Assembly (NCBI RefSeq): GCF_030530945.1
Contig: NZ_JAUMTZ010000013.1
Coordinates: 3,811 to 50,381, forward strand
DNA from: Kocuria sp.
Lineage (GTDB): Bacteria; Actinomycetota; Actinomycetes; Actinomycetales; Micrococcaceae
DNA length: 46,571 nucleotides
Direction of reading: 5' to 3'
Part shown: positions 1 to 9,009 of the stretch, in pieces
Numbering within the stretch: the stretch's first letter is position 1
Layout of the letters: every line of letters starts with the position of its first letter
The notes under the pieces: generated by a model
The model's input: the letters and a program-made list of their open reading frames with translations, nothing else
What the model was told of the DNA's origin: nothing
Database searches by the model: none
Made by a program: the position numbers and the translations under genes

Positions 1-2
1 AC

Positions 3-101
3 GAGGGGCAGGGCGAAGCCGTTGAGGCCGAGGCAGCTGGCCCCGACCACGCCGGTGAGGAGCTCCCGGCTCCCGAGGCAGGAGACGGGAACCATGAGTG
101 A
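3..101 (+). CDS. C-terminal end of an upstream protein (partial)
   Basis: An open frame enters from the left edge and stops at TGA 99-101, overlapping the next gene start by 8 bp. The 32 visible residues are rich in Glu, Ala, Gly and Pro, as in an acidic disordered tail. In related actinobacteria a gene of unknown function precedes this HAD phosphatase. The fragment is too short to identify; it is called mainly because the overlap matches the tight packing of the following genes. Confidence 0.4.
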   Translation, partial: EGQGEAVEAEAAGPDHAGEELPAPEAGDGNHE

Positions 102-1116
102 CGTGGCGGGCACCGGCACGTCCCTTGTGGAGCGCTTCGACGCCCTGCTGTGCGACCTGGACGGCGTGGTCTACGCCGGCCCCACGGCGATCGACGGCGC
201 CCCCGAGAGCCTGGAGCGAGTGCGGGCCACGGGCCGGGCGGTCGTGTACGTGACCAACAACGCGTCGCGCCCACCGGCGGCCGTGGCCGAGCACATCTCG
301 TCGCTGGGAGCGAGTACGAAGGCGTCGGACGTCGTGAGCTCCGCCCAGGCCGCGGCCTCGTTGCTCGCGGAGCGGTTGGAGGTCGGCGCGCCCGTGCTCG
401 TCACCGGCGCAACCGCGCTCGCCGACGAGATTCGTGCCGTGGGACTCGTGCCCGTGCGCTCGCAGGACGAGAAGCCGCGCGCCGTGGTGCAGGGCTTCGA
501 TCCGCGCCTCGGCTGGGAGGACCTCGCGGAGGCCGCGTACACGCTCGCGGACGAGTCCGTGCTGTGGTGCGCCACGAACACCGACCGCACGATCCCGAGG
601 GAACGGGGGATCGCCCCGGGCAACGGGACGCTGATCGCCGCCGTCGCGGCCGCCGCTGGGCGGCAGCCACTGGTCGCGGGCAAGCCGGAGGCGCCCATCT
701 TTCACCGGGCCGCCGAGCGGGTCTGCGCCCACCGGCCCGTGGTGGTGGGCGACCGGCTGGACACCGACATCCTGGGTGCCCACAACGCCGGCATGGAGAG
801 CATCGAGGTGCTGACGGGCGTGGACACCCCGGCCTCCGTGCTCGGGGCGTGCACCGCCCAGCGCCCCACGTACCTCCTGGGCAGTCTGCGGGAGCTCTTC
901 GAGCCCTACCCGGAGATCGCCGCGGGCACCGCGGAGAACGGGTTCCACGCGGAGTGCGGCGGAGCGCGCGCGGAGGTCGCGGGCGACGTCGTCCGCGTGG
1001 CCGCGGAGCGCGACGCACTGGACGGCTGGCGCGCGGCCTGCGCCGCCTGGTGGGCGGCCCACCCGGACGAGACCGAGGCCACCTCCCCCGAGGTGCGGTG
1101 GGAGCCCGCACCGTGA
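94..1116 (+). CDS. HAD-IIA family phosphatase (NagD-like; Rv1692-type glycerol-phosphate phosphatase)
   Basis: A cytoplasmic haloacid-dehalogenase phosphatase of 340 aa. HAD motif I DLDGV is at residues 21-25 with the nucleophile Asp, motif II VTNNASR at 53-59, the motif III lysine in GKPEAP at 196-201 and motif IV VVVGDRLDTDI at 216-226. The C2-type cap lies between motifs II and III, as in NagD/PGP proteins. The mycobacterial gene in the same position (Rv1692) is a glycerol 3-phosphate phosphatase, so recycling of glycerol phosphate from lipid turnover is a reasonable but inferred role. About 40 extra residues follow the HAD fold. ATG 94 is preceded by an AGGAGA ribosome site. It overlaps the next gene by 4 nt. 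Confidence 0.85.
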   Translation: MSDVAGTGTSLVERFDALLCDLDGVVYAGPTAIDGAPESLERVRATGRAVVYVTNNASRPPAAVAEHISSLGASTKASDVVSSAQAAASLLAERLEVGAPVLVTGATALADEIRAVGLVPVRSQDEKPRAVVQGFDPRLGWEDLAEAAYTLADESVLWCATNTDRTIPRERGIAPGNGTLIAAVAAAAGRQPLVAGKPEAPIFHRAAERVCAHRPVVVGDRLDTDILGAHNAGMESIEVLTGVDTPASVLGACTAQRPTYLLGSLRELFEPYPEIAAGTAENGFHAECGGARAEVAGDVVRVAAERDALDGWRAACAAWWAAHPDETEATSPEVRWEPAP

Positions 1117-1529
1117 CGAGGGAGTCCCCCGCCGAGCAACCCGGTGTGCCGGGGGATCCGTCCCCCGCAGGGGCCGGGGTCGCGGAGACGCCGGGCGTGG
1201 CAGGAGACGCAACAGGGCACCAGGGAGCCGGGCGTCATGCCACCGCGTCCCCGCGCACCGGGTTGGATCCCGTGGACCGGGTCCTCGCCCGGGAGGCCGA
1301 CATCGCGCGCCTGCCCGTCACCGAGCGGGCGGCGGCGTACGAGGAGCTGCACGCCGAGCTGGAGCGCATCCTCAGCGAGGACCCGGGGAAGCTGCCGCAG
1401 GGTCTCTTCGCGACCTTGTCCCCGGCAACCGCCGAGGCCGCCCGCGGCCTCACGGGGGCACCGCGCCCCGGAGAGGCGCCGCGTCCACGAGCGGGTGCCC
1501 CAGACACGGGGGAGGGGCGCGCGCGGTGA
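1113..1529 (+). CDS. hypothetical protein between HAD phosphatase and tlyA
   Basis: A 138-aa protein starting at GTG 1113, overlapping the upstream stop by 4 nt and tlyA by 4 nt. The first 50 residues are Gly/Ala/Pro-rich and probably disordered. Residues about 52-95 form a charged amphipathic helical segment containing DPVDRVLAREADIARLP and EELHAELERIL; the rest is again low-complexity. In Mycobacterium a similarly small gene of unknown function (Rv1693) sits in the same slot. No catalytic motif is visible. The overlaps argue that it is translated. Confidence 0.7.
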   Translation: MTRESPAEQPGVPGDPSPAGAGVAETPGVAGDATGHQGAGRHATASPRTGLDPVDRVLAREADIARLPVTERAAAYEELHAELERILSEDPGKLPQGLFATLSPATAEAARGLTGAPRPGEAPRPRAGAPDTGEGRAR

Positions 1530-2293
1530 CGACCCGTCTGGACCGGGCGCTGACCGAGCGCGGTCTGGCCCGCTCCCGCACCGTGGCCGCCGCGCGGATC
1601 AGAGAGGCCCGCGTGAGCGTGAACGGGCGCGTGGTCACCAAGCCCTCGGCCCCGGTGTCCGGTGAGGACCGCGTGGTGGTGCTGCCCTCGGAGCAGGAGG
1701 AGTACGTGAGCAGGGCGGGCCACAAGCTGGCGGGGGCCCTCGAGGCCTTCCCCGACGTCAACCCCTCGGGACTGCGGTGCCTGGACGCGGGGGCTTCCAC
1801 GGGCGGGTTCACCGACGTCCTGCTGCGCCGAGGAGCACGGGAGGTGGTGGCCGTGGACGTGGGCCACGACCAGCTCGTGCCGCAGCTGCGCGCGGATCCG
1901 CGGGTGCGGGTGCACGAGGGACTGAACGTGCGCCACCTGGACCCCGCCACGATCGGCGGCCCCGCACGCCTCACGGTGTGCGACCTCTCCTTCATCTCCC
2001 TCACGCTGGTGGTTCCCGCCCTGACGGGCGCCACCGAGCCCGGTGGGGACCTGCTCCTGATGGTCAAGCCGCAGTTCGAGGTGGGGGCGCACAACCTCTC
2101 GCGCACGGGCGTGGTCACCTCCGAACGGGCCCGCGCGGAGGCGGTGCGCCGGGTGCAGGACAGTGCGGCGGAGGCCGGGCTGGAGGTGCGCGGGAGCGTG
2201 CCGAGCCCGCTGCCGGGACAGGACGGGAACGTGGAGTTCTTCGTGTGGTGCCGACGACCGGGCGGCGCTGTGCGCGTCGGAGTGCTCGCGTAG
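1526..2293 (+). CDS. tlyA: TlyA 16S/23S rRNA 2'-O-methyltransferase
   Basis: TlyA methylates ribose 2'-O positions of 16S and 23S rRNA at the subunit interface, the modification that makes ribosomes sensitive to capreomycin and viomycin. The 255-aa protein has an N-terminal S4 RNA-binding domain (about 1-60) and an FtsJ-like Rossmann domain. The SAM loop CLDAGASTGGFTD is at 85-97, with Asp153 in CDLSFIS and Lys181 in VKPQFE as expected catalytic residues. The GTG start overlaps the preceding stop. It is followed by NAD kinase, the usual order in actinobacteria. Older databases call this family hemolysin. Confidence 0.92.
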   Translation: MTTRLDRALTERGLARSRTVAAARIREARVSVNGRVVTKPSAPVSGEDRVVVLPSEQEEYVSRAGHKLAGALEAFPDVNPSGLRCLDAGASTGGFTDVLLRRGAREVVAVDVGHDQLVPQLRADPRVRVHEGLNVRHLDPATIGGPARLTVCDLSFISLTLVVPALTGATEPGGDLLLMVKPQFEVGAHNLSRTGVVTSERARAEAVRRVQDSAAEAGLEVRGSVPSPLPGQDGNVEFFVWCRRPGGAVRVGVLA

Positions 2294-2349
2294 TCTTGGC
2301 CGAGTCAGCCCGCCGTGGGAGTCGACCGCAGGAGGATGGTCCGCAGCAC

Positions 2350-3456
2350 GTGACCCGCAAAATCTTGGTGATGACCCACACGGGACGCAGCGAGGCCAAG
2401 GACGCCGCCCGCCAGTCCTGCGAGCAGCTGCACACGGCCGGCCTCACCCCCGTGCTCTCCCGGCCGGACCTCGAAGCCCTGTGCGCCGACGGGCTGGAGA
2501 TGTCCCCGGTGGAGATCCTCGAGGAGGACGTCGCCCTGCGGGAGATCGAGCTCGTCATGGTCCTCGGTGGGGACGGCTCCATCCTGCGCGCGGCCGAGCT
2601 CGTGCGGGGTGTGGACACGCCCCTGCTCGGCGTGAACCTGGGACACGTGGGCTTCCTCGCAGAGTCGGAGCGCTCCGGACTGACAGAGACCGTGCAGGCC
2701 ATCGTGGACGGGCGCTACACCGTGGAGCGTCGCATGGCCCTGGACATCACCGTGTGGGAGCACCGGCGCAAGGTGCTGCACACGTGGGCCCTCAACGAGG
2801 CCTCCGTGGAGAAGGGCGACCGCGAGAAGATGATCGAGGTGGTCACCGAGGTGGACCGCCGCCCCCTGTCCACGTTCGGCTGCGACGGCGTGGTCATGGC
2901 CACGCCCACCGGGTCCACCGCCTACGCGTTCTCCGCCGGCGGTCCCGTGGTCTGGCCCGAGGTCGAGGCGCTGCTGATGGTGCCCCTGTCCGCGCACGCC
3001 CTCTTCTCCCGCCCCCTGGTGATCTCCCCGCGCTCCATGATGGCGGTCGAGGTCCTCACCCGCACCGACGCCCGCGGGGTCCTCTGGTGCGACGGCCGCC
3101 GCACGGTGGACCTGCCGCCCGGCTCCCGGATCGAGGTGCGCCGCTCCGAGAAGTCGGTGAACCTGGCCCGGATGCACGCCACGCCGTTCTCAGAGCGCCT
3201 GGTCAAGAAGTTCGAGCTGCCCATCGCGGGCTGGCGCGGGCCCCTGCCGAGCGAGCAGACCGACCCCGCGACCTCCGCCCTGCCCCTGGTCCAGCCCACC
3301 ACAGCGGTGCGGGAGCAGGACCTCTCCCACCCACGGCTCTCCGTGGGCCGGGAGATCCCGCACCGGACCGGTTCCTGCCGTGACGGTGGCCCCGGGGACG
3401 GACAGGAGGATCCGCGGCGTGAATCCGCCGCACCGGACGGAGGGGGTCGGCCGTGA
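2350..3456 (+). CDS. nadK: NAD kinase
   Basis: ATP/polyphosphate NAD kinase, which phosphorylates NAD to NADP in the cytoplasm. The 368-aa protein shows the GGDG motif at 73-76, NLGHVGFLAE at about 96-105 and the conserved TPTGSTAY block at about 185-192. The GTG start gives the usual MTRKILV opening; a GGAGGA sequence lies about 14 nt upstream, and ATG 2371 is a less likely alternative. The last 70 or so residues after the catalytic fold are a low-complexity extension. The stop overlaps recN by 4 nt. Confidence 0.92.
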   Translation: MTRKILVMTHTGRSEAKDAARQSCEQLHTAGLTPVLSRPDLEALCADGLEMSPVEILEEDVALREIELVMVLGGDGSILRAAELVRGVDTPLLGVNLGHVGFLAESERSGLTETVQAIVDGRYTVERRMALDITVWEHRRKVLHTWALNEASVEKGDREKMIEVVTEVDRRPLSTFGCDGVVMATPTGSTAYAFSAGGPVVWPEVEALLMVPLSAHALFSRPLVISPRSMMAVEVLTRTDARGVLWCDGRRTVDLPPGSRIEVRRSEKSVNLARMHATPFSERLVKKFELPIAGWRGPLPSEQTDPATSALPLVQPTTAVREQDLSHPRLSVGREIPHRTGSCRDGGPGDGQEDPRRESAAPDGGGRP

Positions 3457-5165
3457 TCGAGGAGATCCACATCCACGACCTCGGCGTCATCACGGACGCC
3501 GTGCTGCCGCTGGGCCCGGGACTGTCCATCCTGTCCGGCGAGACCGGAGCGGGAAAGACCATGGTGGTCACCGCCCTGAACATGCTGCTCGGCAACCGGG
3601 CGGACGCCGGTGCGGTGCGCTCGGGCAGCTCCCGGGCGCTCGCCGAGGCCACGGTGCGTGTGCCCTCGGAGCACGCCGCGGTGTCCCTGGTAGAGGAGGC
3701 CGGGGGTACCGTCGACCGCGAGGACGTCGCCGGGGGTGAGGAGGCCCTGATCCTCGTCAGCCGCACCGTGTCCGCGGAGGGCCGCAGCCGCGCCCACGTG
3801 GGCGGGCGCTCCGCCCCCGTGGGCACGCTGGGTGCGGTGGGGGAGAGCCTCGTGGCCGTGCACGGGCAGTCGGACCAGCTGCGGCTGAAGTCCACGGCGG
3901 CGCAGCGCAAGGCCCTGGACGACTACGCCGGCGCGCCACTGGCCACCGAGCTCGCCTCCTTCCGCACCCAGCTCGCCCGCTACCGCAGCGTCGTGGCCAC
4001 GCTGCGCGCCGCGAAGGAGAACTCGCGCGAGCGAGCCCTGGAGGCACAGAGCCTGACCACCGCGCTGGCCGAGATCGACGCCGTGGAACCCGTCCCCGGC
4101 GAGGACGCCCGGCTGGACGCCGAGAGCGAGAAGCTCACCAACCTGGAGGCCCTGCGAGCCGCGGCCACCACCGCCCACGCCGCGCTGAGCGGCTCGGACG
4201 CCGACGACGCCCCGGACCTCAACGCCGTCGCGCTGCTGTCCCGGGCGCAGCAGGCACTGGACGTGGAGTCCGACGCGGACCCCGAGCTTGCCGCGCTCGC
4301 CGGACGGGTGCGCGAACTCACGGTGGTCGCCGCCGACGTCGCCGCGGACCTCTCCGGCTACGCGAGCGGGCTCGACGAGGACGGGCCGGAACGGCTCACG
4401 GAGGTCGAGAACCGTCGCAGCGCCCTGCGCCGGCTCACCAAGAAGTACGGTGCCACGATCGACGAGGTCCTGGAGTGGGCGGAGCGGGCGCGCGCCCAGC
4501 TGGACGAGCTGGTGGTGGATCCCCAGCGCGAGGAGGAGCTGCGCGCGGAGGGGGAGGCCCTGCACGCCTCCCTCACCCGGCACGCCGAGAAGCTGCTCGC
4601 GCTGCGTCGCACCGCCGCCGAGAAGCTCGCCACCGCGGTCAGCGCGGAGCTGACGGCGCTGGCCATGCCCAACGCGTGCCTCGTGGTGGCGGTGGAGCCC
4701 GCCGAGCGCTTCACCGACGACGGCCGGGACACCATCGAGTTCATGCTCGCGCCGCACGCCCAGGCCACGCCCCGTCCGCTCGGCAAGGGTGCCTCGGGCG
4801 GTGAGCTCTCCCGCATCATGCTCGCGCTCGAGGTGGTGCTCTCCGAGGTGGACCCCGTGCCCACGTTCGTCTTCGACGAGGTCGACTCCGGCGTGGGCGG
4901 CAAGGCCGCCGTGGAGATCGGACGCCGTCTGAAGATGCTCGCCGAGAACGTGCAGGTGCTGGTGGTCACCCACCTCCCTCAGGTGGCGGCGTTCGCCGAC
5001 CACCACATCCTGGTGTCGAAGTCCTCGGACTCCAGCGTCTCGGACGTGAAGGTCCTCACCGACGACGAGCGCGTGGTCGAGCTCGCCCGCATGCTCGCCG
5101 GGCACGAGGACTCCAGCGCCGCTCGCGAGCACGCCCGTGAACTCCTGCGGGACGCCAGCGCATGA
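3453..5165 (+). CDS. recN: DNA repair protein RecN
   Basis: RecN is an SMC-like ATPase that holds broken DNA ends during recombinational repair. The 570-aa protein has Walker A GETGAGKT at 29-36, a long central coiled-coil region rich in Ala, Glu and Arg (about 150-390), the ABC signature SGGELSR at about 450 and Walker B in FVFDEVDSGVGG at about 472-483. The GTG start overlaps the NAD kinase stop. The length is normal for the family. It is followed at once by pyrG; the mycobacterial genes that lie between them (Rv1697-Rv1698) are absent here. Confidence 0.93.
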   Translation: MIEEIHIHDLGVITDAVLPLGPGLSILSGETGAGKTMVVTALNMLLGNRADAGAVRSGSSRALAEATVRVPSEHAAVSLVEEAGGTVDREDVAGGEEALILVSRTVSAEGRSRAHVGGRSAPVGTLGAVGESLVAVHGQSDQLRLKSTAAQRKALDDYAGAPLATELASFRTQLARYRSVVATLRAAKENSRERALEAQSLTTALAEIDAVEPVPGEDARLDAESEKLTNLEALRAAATTAHAALSGSDADDAPDLNAVALLSRAQQALDVESDADPELAALAGRVRELTVVAADVAADLSGYASGLDEDGPERLTEVENRRSALRRLTKKYGATIDEVLEWAERARAQLDELVVDPQREEELRAEGEALHASLTRHAEKLLALRRTAAEKLATAVSAELTALAMPNACLVVAVEPAERFTDDGRDTIEFMLAPHAQATPRPLGKGASGGELSRIMLALEVVLSEVDPVPTFVFDEVDSGVGGKAAVEIGRRLKMLAENVQVLVVTHLPQVAAFADHHILVSKSSDSSVSDVKVLTDDERVVELARMLAGHEDSSAAREHARELLRDASA

Positions 5166-5201
5166 CCCCTCCGCACCCCCGACCCGACGAGACACGAATG
5201 G

Positions 5202-5218
5202 TAGGCTTGAATCCCGTG
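5202..5218 (+). promoter_or_regulatory. probable leaderless promoter of pyrG
   Basis: A TAGGCT hexamer (5202-5207), a typical actinobacterial TANNNT -10 box, ends 8 nt before the GTG codon at 5216. Transcription starting about 7 nt after the -10 would begin on or next to that GTG, giving an mRNA with no leader. No convincing -35 box is visible, which is common in this group. Confidence 0.5.
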
Positions 5219-6913
5219 GTGAATGCTCAGGACGCCGCCCACGAGGCAGGCACAGAAAAGAACAACGGCAAGGTGACCCGGCAGATCTTCGTCACGGGTG
5301 GTGTGGCCTCGTCCCTCGGGAAGGGCCTGACCGCTTCGTCCCTCGGGATGCTGTTGCGCGCACGCGGGCTGTCCGTGACCATGCAGAAGCTGGATCCCTA
5401 TCTGAACGTGGATCCCGGAACCATGAACCCCTTCCAGCACGGCGAGGTCTTCGTGACCGACGACGGCGCGGAGACGGACCTGGACATCGGCCACTACGAG
5501 CGCTTCCTGGACGAGAACCTCGACGCCTCGGCGAACGTGACCACGGGCCAGGTGTACTCCACCGTGATCGCCAAGGAACGCCGCGGCGAGTACCTGGGGG
5601 ACACCGTGCAGGTGATCCCCCACATCACGGACGAGCTCAAGCGGCGCATGCGTCGCCGCGCCGAGGACCAGGACGCCCCGGACATCATCATCACCGAGAT
5701 CGGTGGCACGGTGGGGGACATCGAGTCCCAGCCGTTCATCGAGGCGGCCCGCCAGGTCCGGCAGGACGTGGGACGGCGCAACGTCTTCTACCTGCACGTG
5801 TCCCTGATCCCGTTCATCGGCCCCTCGGGTGAGCTGAAGACCAAGCCCACCCAGCACTCCGTGGCCACACTGCGGGGCCTGGGCATCCAGCCGGACGCCC
5901 TCGTGCTGCGCTGCGACCGGGACGTCCCGGACGCGATGCTCCGCAAGATCGGCAGCGCGTGCGACGTGGACCTGGACGCCGTGATCTCCTGCGCGGACGC
6001 CCCGAGCATCTACGACATCCCCAACACCCTGCACAGCCAGGGCCTGGACACCTACATCCTGGACTACCTGGGCCTGGACTACCGGGACGCCGACCTGCGG
6101 CAGTGGTCCCGGCTGCTCACCGCGGTGCACGAACCGGCCCACCAGGTCACGGTGGCGCTCGTGGGCAAGTACATCGACCTGCCGGACGCCTACCTCTCCG
6201 TCTCCGAGGCGCTGCGGGCCGGTGGTTTCGCGAACAACGCCCGCGTGAACATCAAGTGGGTTGCCTCGGACCTGTGCGACACCCCCGAGGGAGCCCAGCG
6301 CGAACTCGGTGACGTGGACGCCGTCCTGATCCCCGGAGGCTTCGGCATCCGCGGTCTGGAGGGCAAGCTTGGTGCCCTGACGTGGGCCCGCGAGCACAAG
6401 GTCCCCACGCTCGGCCTGTGCCTGGGCCTGCAGTGCATGGTCATCGAGTACGCGCGCAACCGGGCGGAGCTGCCGAACGCGTCCTCCACCGAGTTCGACC
6501 CCGAGACCGACACCCCCGTGATCGCCACCATGGAGGAGCAGAAGCAGTTCGTGGAGGGCGCCGGCGACCTCGGCGGCACCATGCGCCTGGGTCTGTACCC
6601 GGCTGCGCTCCAGGAGGGTTCGGTGGTGGCCGAGACCTACGGCGCCACGGAGGTCTCCGAGCGGCACCGGCACCGCTACGAGGTCAACAACGTCTACCGC
6701 GACGCCCTCTCCGAGGCCGGGCTGCGGATCTCGGGCACCTCGCCGGAGGGGACCCTCGTGGAGTTCGTGGAGCTGCCCCGGGAGGAGCACCCCTACTACG
6801 TGGCCACGCAGGCCCACCCCGAGCTGGCGTCCCGCCCCACCCGCCCGCACCCACTGTTCGACGGACTTGTCCGGGCGGCACTGGAGCGTCGCGGGGTCCA
6901 GGCCGACGGCTGA
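5216..6913 (+). CDS. pyrG: CTP synthase
   Basis: CTP synthase makes CTP from UTP, ATP and glutamine in the cytoplasm. With the GTG at 5216 it is 565 aa. The synthetase domain begins with GGVASSLGKG at 28-37. The class I glutaminase domain has its nucleophile Cys402 in LCLGLQC and the terminal HPE motif near the end. An ATG at 5162 would overlap recN by 4 nt and add 18 poorly conserved residues; GTG 5216 is preferred because a -10 box sits exactly where a leaderless start would need it. GTG 5219 is a near-equivalent alternative. Residues 1-20 are a short hydrophilic extension. Confidence 0.93.
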   Translation: MVNAQDAAHEAGTEKNNGKVTRQIFVTGGVASSLGKGLTASSLGMLLRARGLSVTMQKLDPYLNVDPGTMNPFQHGEVFVTDDGAETDLDIGHYERFLDENLDASANVTTGQVYSTVIAKERRGEYLGDTVQVIPHITDELKRRMRRRAEDQDAPDIIITEIGGTVGDIESQPFIEAARQVRQDVGRRNVFYLHVSLIPFIGPSGELKTKPTQHSVATLRGLGIQPDALVLRCDRDVPDAMLRKIGSACDVDLDAVISCADAPSIYDIPNTLHSQGLDTYILDYLGLDYRDADLRQWSRLLTAVHEPAHQVTVALVGKYIDLPDAYLSVSEALRAGGFANNARVNIKWVASDLCDTPEGAQRELGDVDAVLIPGGFGIRGLEGKLGALTWAREHKVPTLGLCLGLQCMVIEYARNRAELPNASSTEFDPETDTPVIATMEEQKQFVEGAGDLGGTMRLGLYPAALQEGSVVAETYGATEVSERHRHRYEVNNVYRDALSEAGLRISGTSPEGTLVEFVELPREEHPYYVATQAHPELASRPTRPHPLFDGLVRAALERRGVQADG

Positions 6914-6927
6914 CCCTGCGCGGTTCC

Positions 6928-6971
6928 GGCCGGGGGCTCAGGGGGCACGATCGCCCTCGGAGTCCCCGGCC
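6928..6971 (+). terminator. hairpin downstream of pyrG
   Basis: GGCCGGGG (6928-6935) pairs perfectly with CCCCGGCC (6964-6971), with extra GC pairing inside the loop. There is no T tract, so it would be a U-less terminator of the kind common in high-GC actinobacteria. The rest of the 190-bp gap before the NUDIX gene shows no other feature. Confidence 0.45.
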
Positions 6972-7103
6972 GTTCCATTCCCAGGCGCCCCCGGCCGCTC
7001 TCATGGGCGGCGCCCCTCACTTCCCCCCACAGGGCGGTCGAGCACGACAGACTCGCCCACGACAGACCACCACGCGAGTCCACCACGAGAGAACGGACAC
7101 ACC

Positions 7104-7760
7104 ATGGATTTCACGACCATCACCCCGGAGCAGCTGCAGGACCGGCCCGATCCCCACGAGGTCACGGACGCGGAGACCGTGTACCACGGGGCCATCTGGG
7201 ACGTGGCACGGGAGACCTTCCGCATGGCGGACCAGGACGAGCCCCTGGTCCGCGACTACATCACCCACCCGGGCGCGGTGGCCGTGCTCGCGCTGGACGA
7301 GCACGACCGGGTCCTGCTCATCAACCAGTACCGGCACCCGGTGCGGATGCGGATGTGGGAGATCCCCGCTGGCCTGCTGGACGTCTCGGGGGAGCCGGCG
7401 CTCGACGCCGCCCGGCGTGAGCTGGGGGAGGAGGCTGATCTCACCGCCGAGCAGTGGGACACCCTGGTGGATTTCGAGAACTCGCCGGGCTCATCTGCGG
7501 AGGCCAACCGGATCTTCCTGGCCCGCGGGCTCGGCGAGGTTCCCGAGGCCGAGCGCTTCACCCGCGAGGGCGAGGAGGCAGAGATCGTGGCCGGGTTCGC
7601 CGACCTCGACGCCGCCCTGGCAGCGGTTCTCTCCGGCCGCCTCACCTCGCCCGCCGCGGCGCTGGGCATCCTGGCCGCCCATGCCGCACGTGCCCAGGGG
7701 TGGAGCACCCTCCGGGCACCCGACGCCCCCTGGTCGGCCCGGCCCCACCACGCCGGGTGA
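7104..7760 (+). CDS. NUDIX hydrolase, ADP-ribose pyrophosphatase-like
   Basis: A 218-aa NUDIX protein. The Nudix box runs from GLLDVSGEP through RRELGEEADL (about residues 91-114), with the REXXEE core as RELGEE binding Mg. IPAGLLD before it and the ENSPGSS segment after it are typical of ADP-ribose pyrophosphatases, so cleavage of ADP-ribose to AMP and ribose 5-phosphate is the likely reaction. The mycobacterial neighbour Rv1700, in the same position, has this activity. ATG 7104 was chosen as the first in-frame ATG; it overlaps xerD by 4 nt at its end. Confidence 0.88.
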   Translation: MDFTTITPEQLQDRPDPHEVTDAETVYHGAIWDVARETFRMADQDEPLVRDYITHPGAVAVLALDEHDRVLLINQYRHPVRMRMWEIPAGLLDVSGEPALDAARRELGEEADLTAEQWDTLVDFENSPGSSAEANRIFLARGLGEVPEAERFTREGEEAEIVAGFADLDAALAAVLSGRLTSPAAALGILAAHAARAQGWSTLRAPDAPWSARPHHAG

Positions 7761-8917
7761 GCGGCACGCTCCTGGACCCCGACTCTCCGGCCCCGGAATC
7801 AACCGACCGGGCATCACCGCACCCGGACTCCCCGGGGCCGGACGACGCGGAACGCAGGGCTCCGGGTGCGGAGGGAACTGGTGCGGAGCCCGAGGTGACC
7901 GTCACGGCGCCCCTGCCCGTGGTGGCGGGGGCGCGCCGTGAACCGGGGCGGGCGGCGTCGTCGGCCGAGGAGGGGGAAACCGCGCCGGAGCTGACCCGCG
8001 CGGTGGGCCGGTACCTGGACCACCTGGTGGTGGAGCGCGGCCTCGCGCAGAACACGGTGAGCGCGTACCGGCGTGACCTGCGGCGCTACCTGGACCACCT
8101 CACGGCCACGGCGCCGCAGCTTCGTGTGCCGCGGGACATCACCACGGACCACGTGCGGGCGTTCGTGCGGGTGCTGCGGGAGGGGGACGCCGAGCACCCC
8201 GCGCTGTCCGCGCGCAGCAGCGCCCGGGTCCTGGCCGCGGTGCGGGGCGCGCACGCGTTCTGGGCCACGGAGTCCACGGTGGACACCGACGTGGCGTCCC
8301 GGGTGAGTCCGCCCACCCCGCCGCAGCGGCTCCCCAAGGCCATCGGGGTCACGGAGGTGGAGAACCTGCTGGCCGCGCCGGACCCCGAGACTCCCGCGGG
8401 ACTGCGGGCCAGGGCGTTCCTTGAGCTGCTGTACGCCACGGGTGCGCGCATCTCGGAGGCAGTGGCGCTGGACGTGGACGACCTCGCCGGACTGCACGAC
8501 GAGGACCTCGCTCTCCTGCGGGTGACGGGCAAGGGCGACAAGCAGCGGCTCGTGCCGGTGGGCTCCTACGCAGTGTCAGCGCTGGACCGCTACATGGTGC
8601 GCGCCCGGCCCGAGCTGGCACGCCACGGTCGGGGCAGCCCTGCCGTGTTCCTCAACGCCCGGGGGACACGGATCTCCCGGCAGACCGCCTGGACCATGGT
8701 CAAGGACGCCGCGCGCAGCATCCACCAGGAGGAGCGGATCACGCCGCACACCCTGCGGCACTCCTTCGCCACCCACCTGCTCGAGGGCGGCGCGGACCTG
8801 CGGGTGGTCCAGGAGCTGCTGGGTCACGCCTCCCTGGCCACCACGCAGATCTACACGCGGGTCTCCGTGGAGTCCCTGCGGGAGGTGTACGCGACGTCGC
8901 ACCCCCGGGCCCGGTGA
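7757..8917 (+). CDS. xerD: tyrosine recombinase XerD
   Basis: XerD with XerC resolves chromosome dimers at dif. The catalytic set is present: Arg in GARISEA (about residue 231), Lys in GKGDKQR, HTLRHSF with the His-x-x-Arg pair, His in LLGHASL and the nucleophile Tyr in IYTRV (about 366). The core-binding SAM-like domain starts near residue 77 (ELTRAVGRYLDHL). With GTG 7757 the protein has 386 aa, about 75 more than usual; that N-terminal stretch is Pro/Ala/Glu-rich and disordered, so a downstream start such as GTG 7895 is possible. The 4-nt overlap with the NUDIX gene supports the long form. Confidence 0.88.
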   Translation: MSGTLLDPDSPAPESTDRASPHPDSPGPDDAERRAPGAEGTGAEPEVTVTAPLPVVAGARREPGRAASSAEEGETAPELTRAVGRYLDHLVVERGLAQNTVSAYRRDLRRYLDHLTATAPQLRVPRDITTDHVRAFVRVLREGDAEHPALSARSSARVLAAVRGAHAFWATESTVDTDVASRVSPPTPPQRLPKAIGVTEVENLLAAPDPETPAGLRARAFLELLYATGARISEAVALDVDDLAGLHDEDLALLRVTGKGDKQRLVPVGSYAVSALDRYMVRARPELARHGRGSPAVFLNARGTRISRQTAWTMVKDAARSIHQEERITPHTLRHSFATHLLEGGADLRVVQELLGHASLATTQIYTRVSVESLREVYATSHPRAR

Positions 8918-8926
8918 GGCGGGCGC

Positions 8927-8941
8927 CGGGGGATTCCCCCG
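8927..8941. terminator. GC hairpin between convergent xerD and prpC
   Basis: CGGGGG and CCCCCG separated by ATT form a tight 6-bp hairpin between two convergent genes. It would work on either strand. There is no clear T run. Confidence 0.35.
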
Positions 8942-9009
8942 CCGGGCGCGTCACCGTCGAGGCGCGGTCGGGAGCCGGGTGACCCCGGCGGAGCGGACCA
9001 CGGGCCGGG

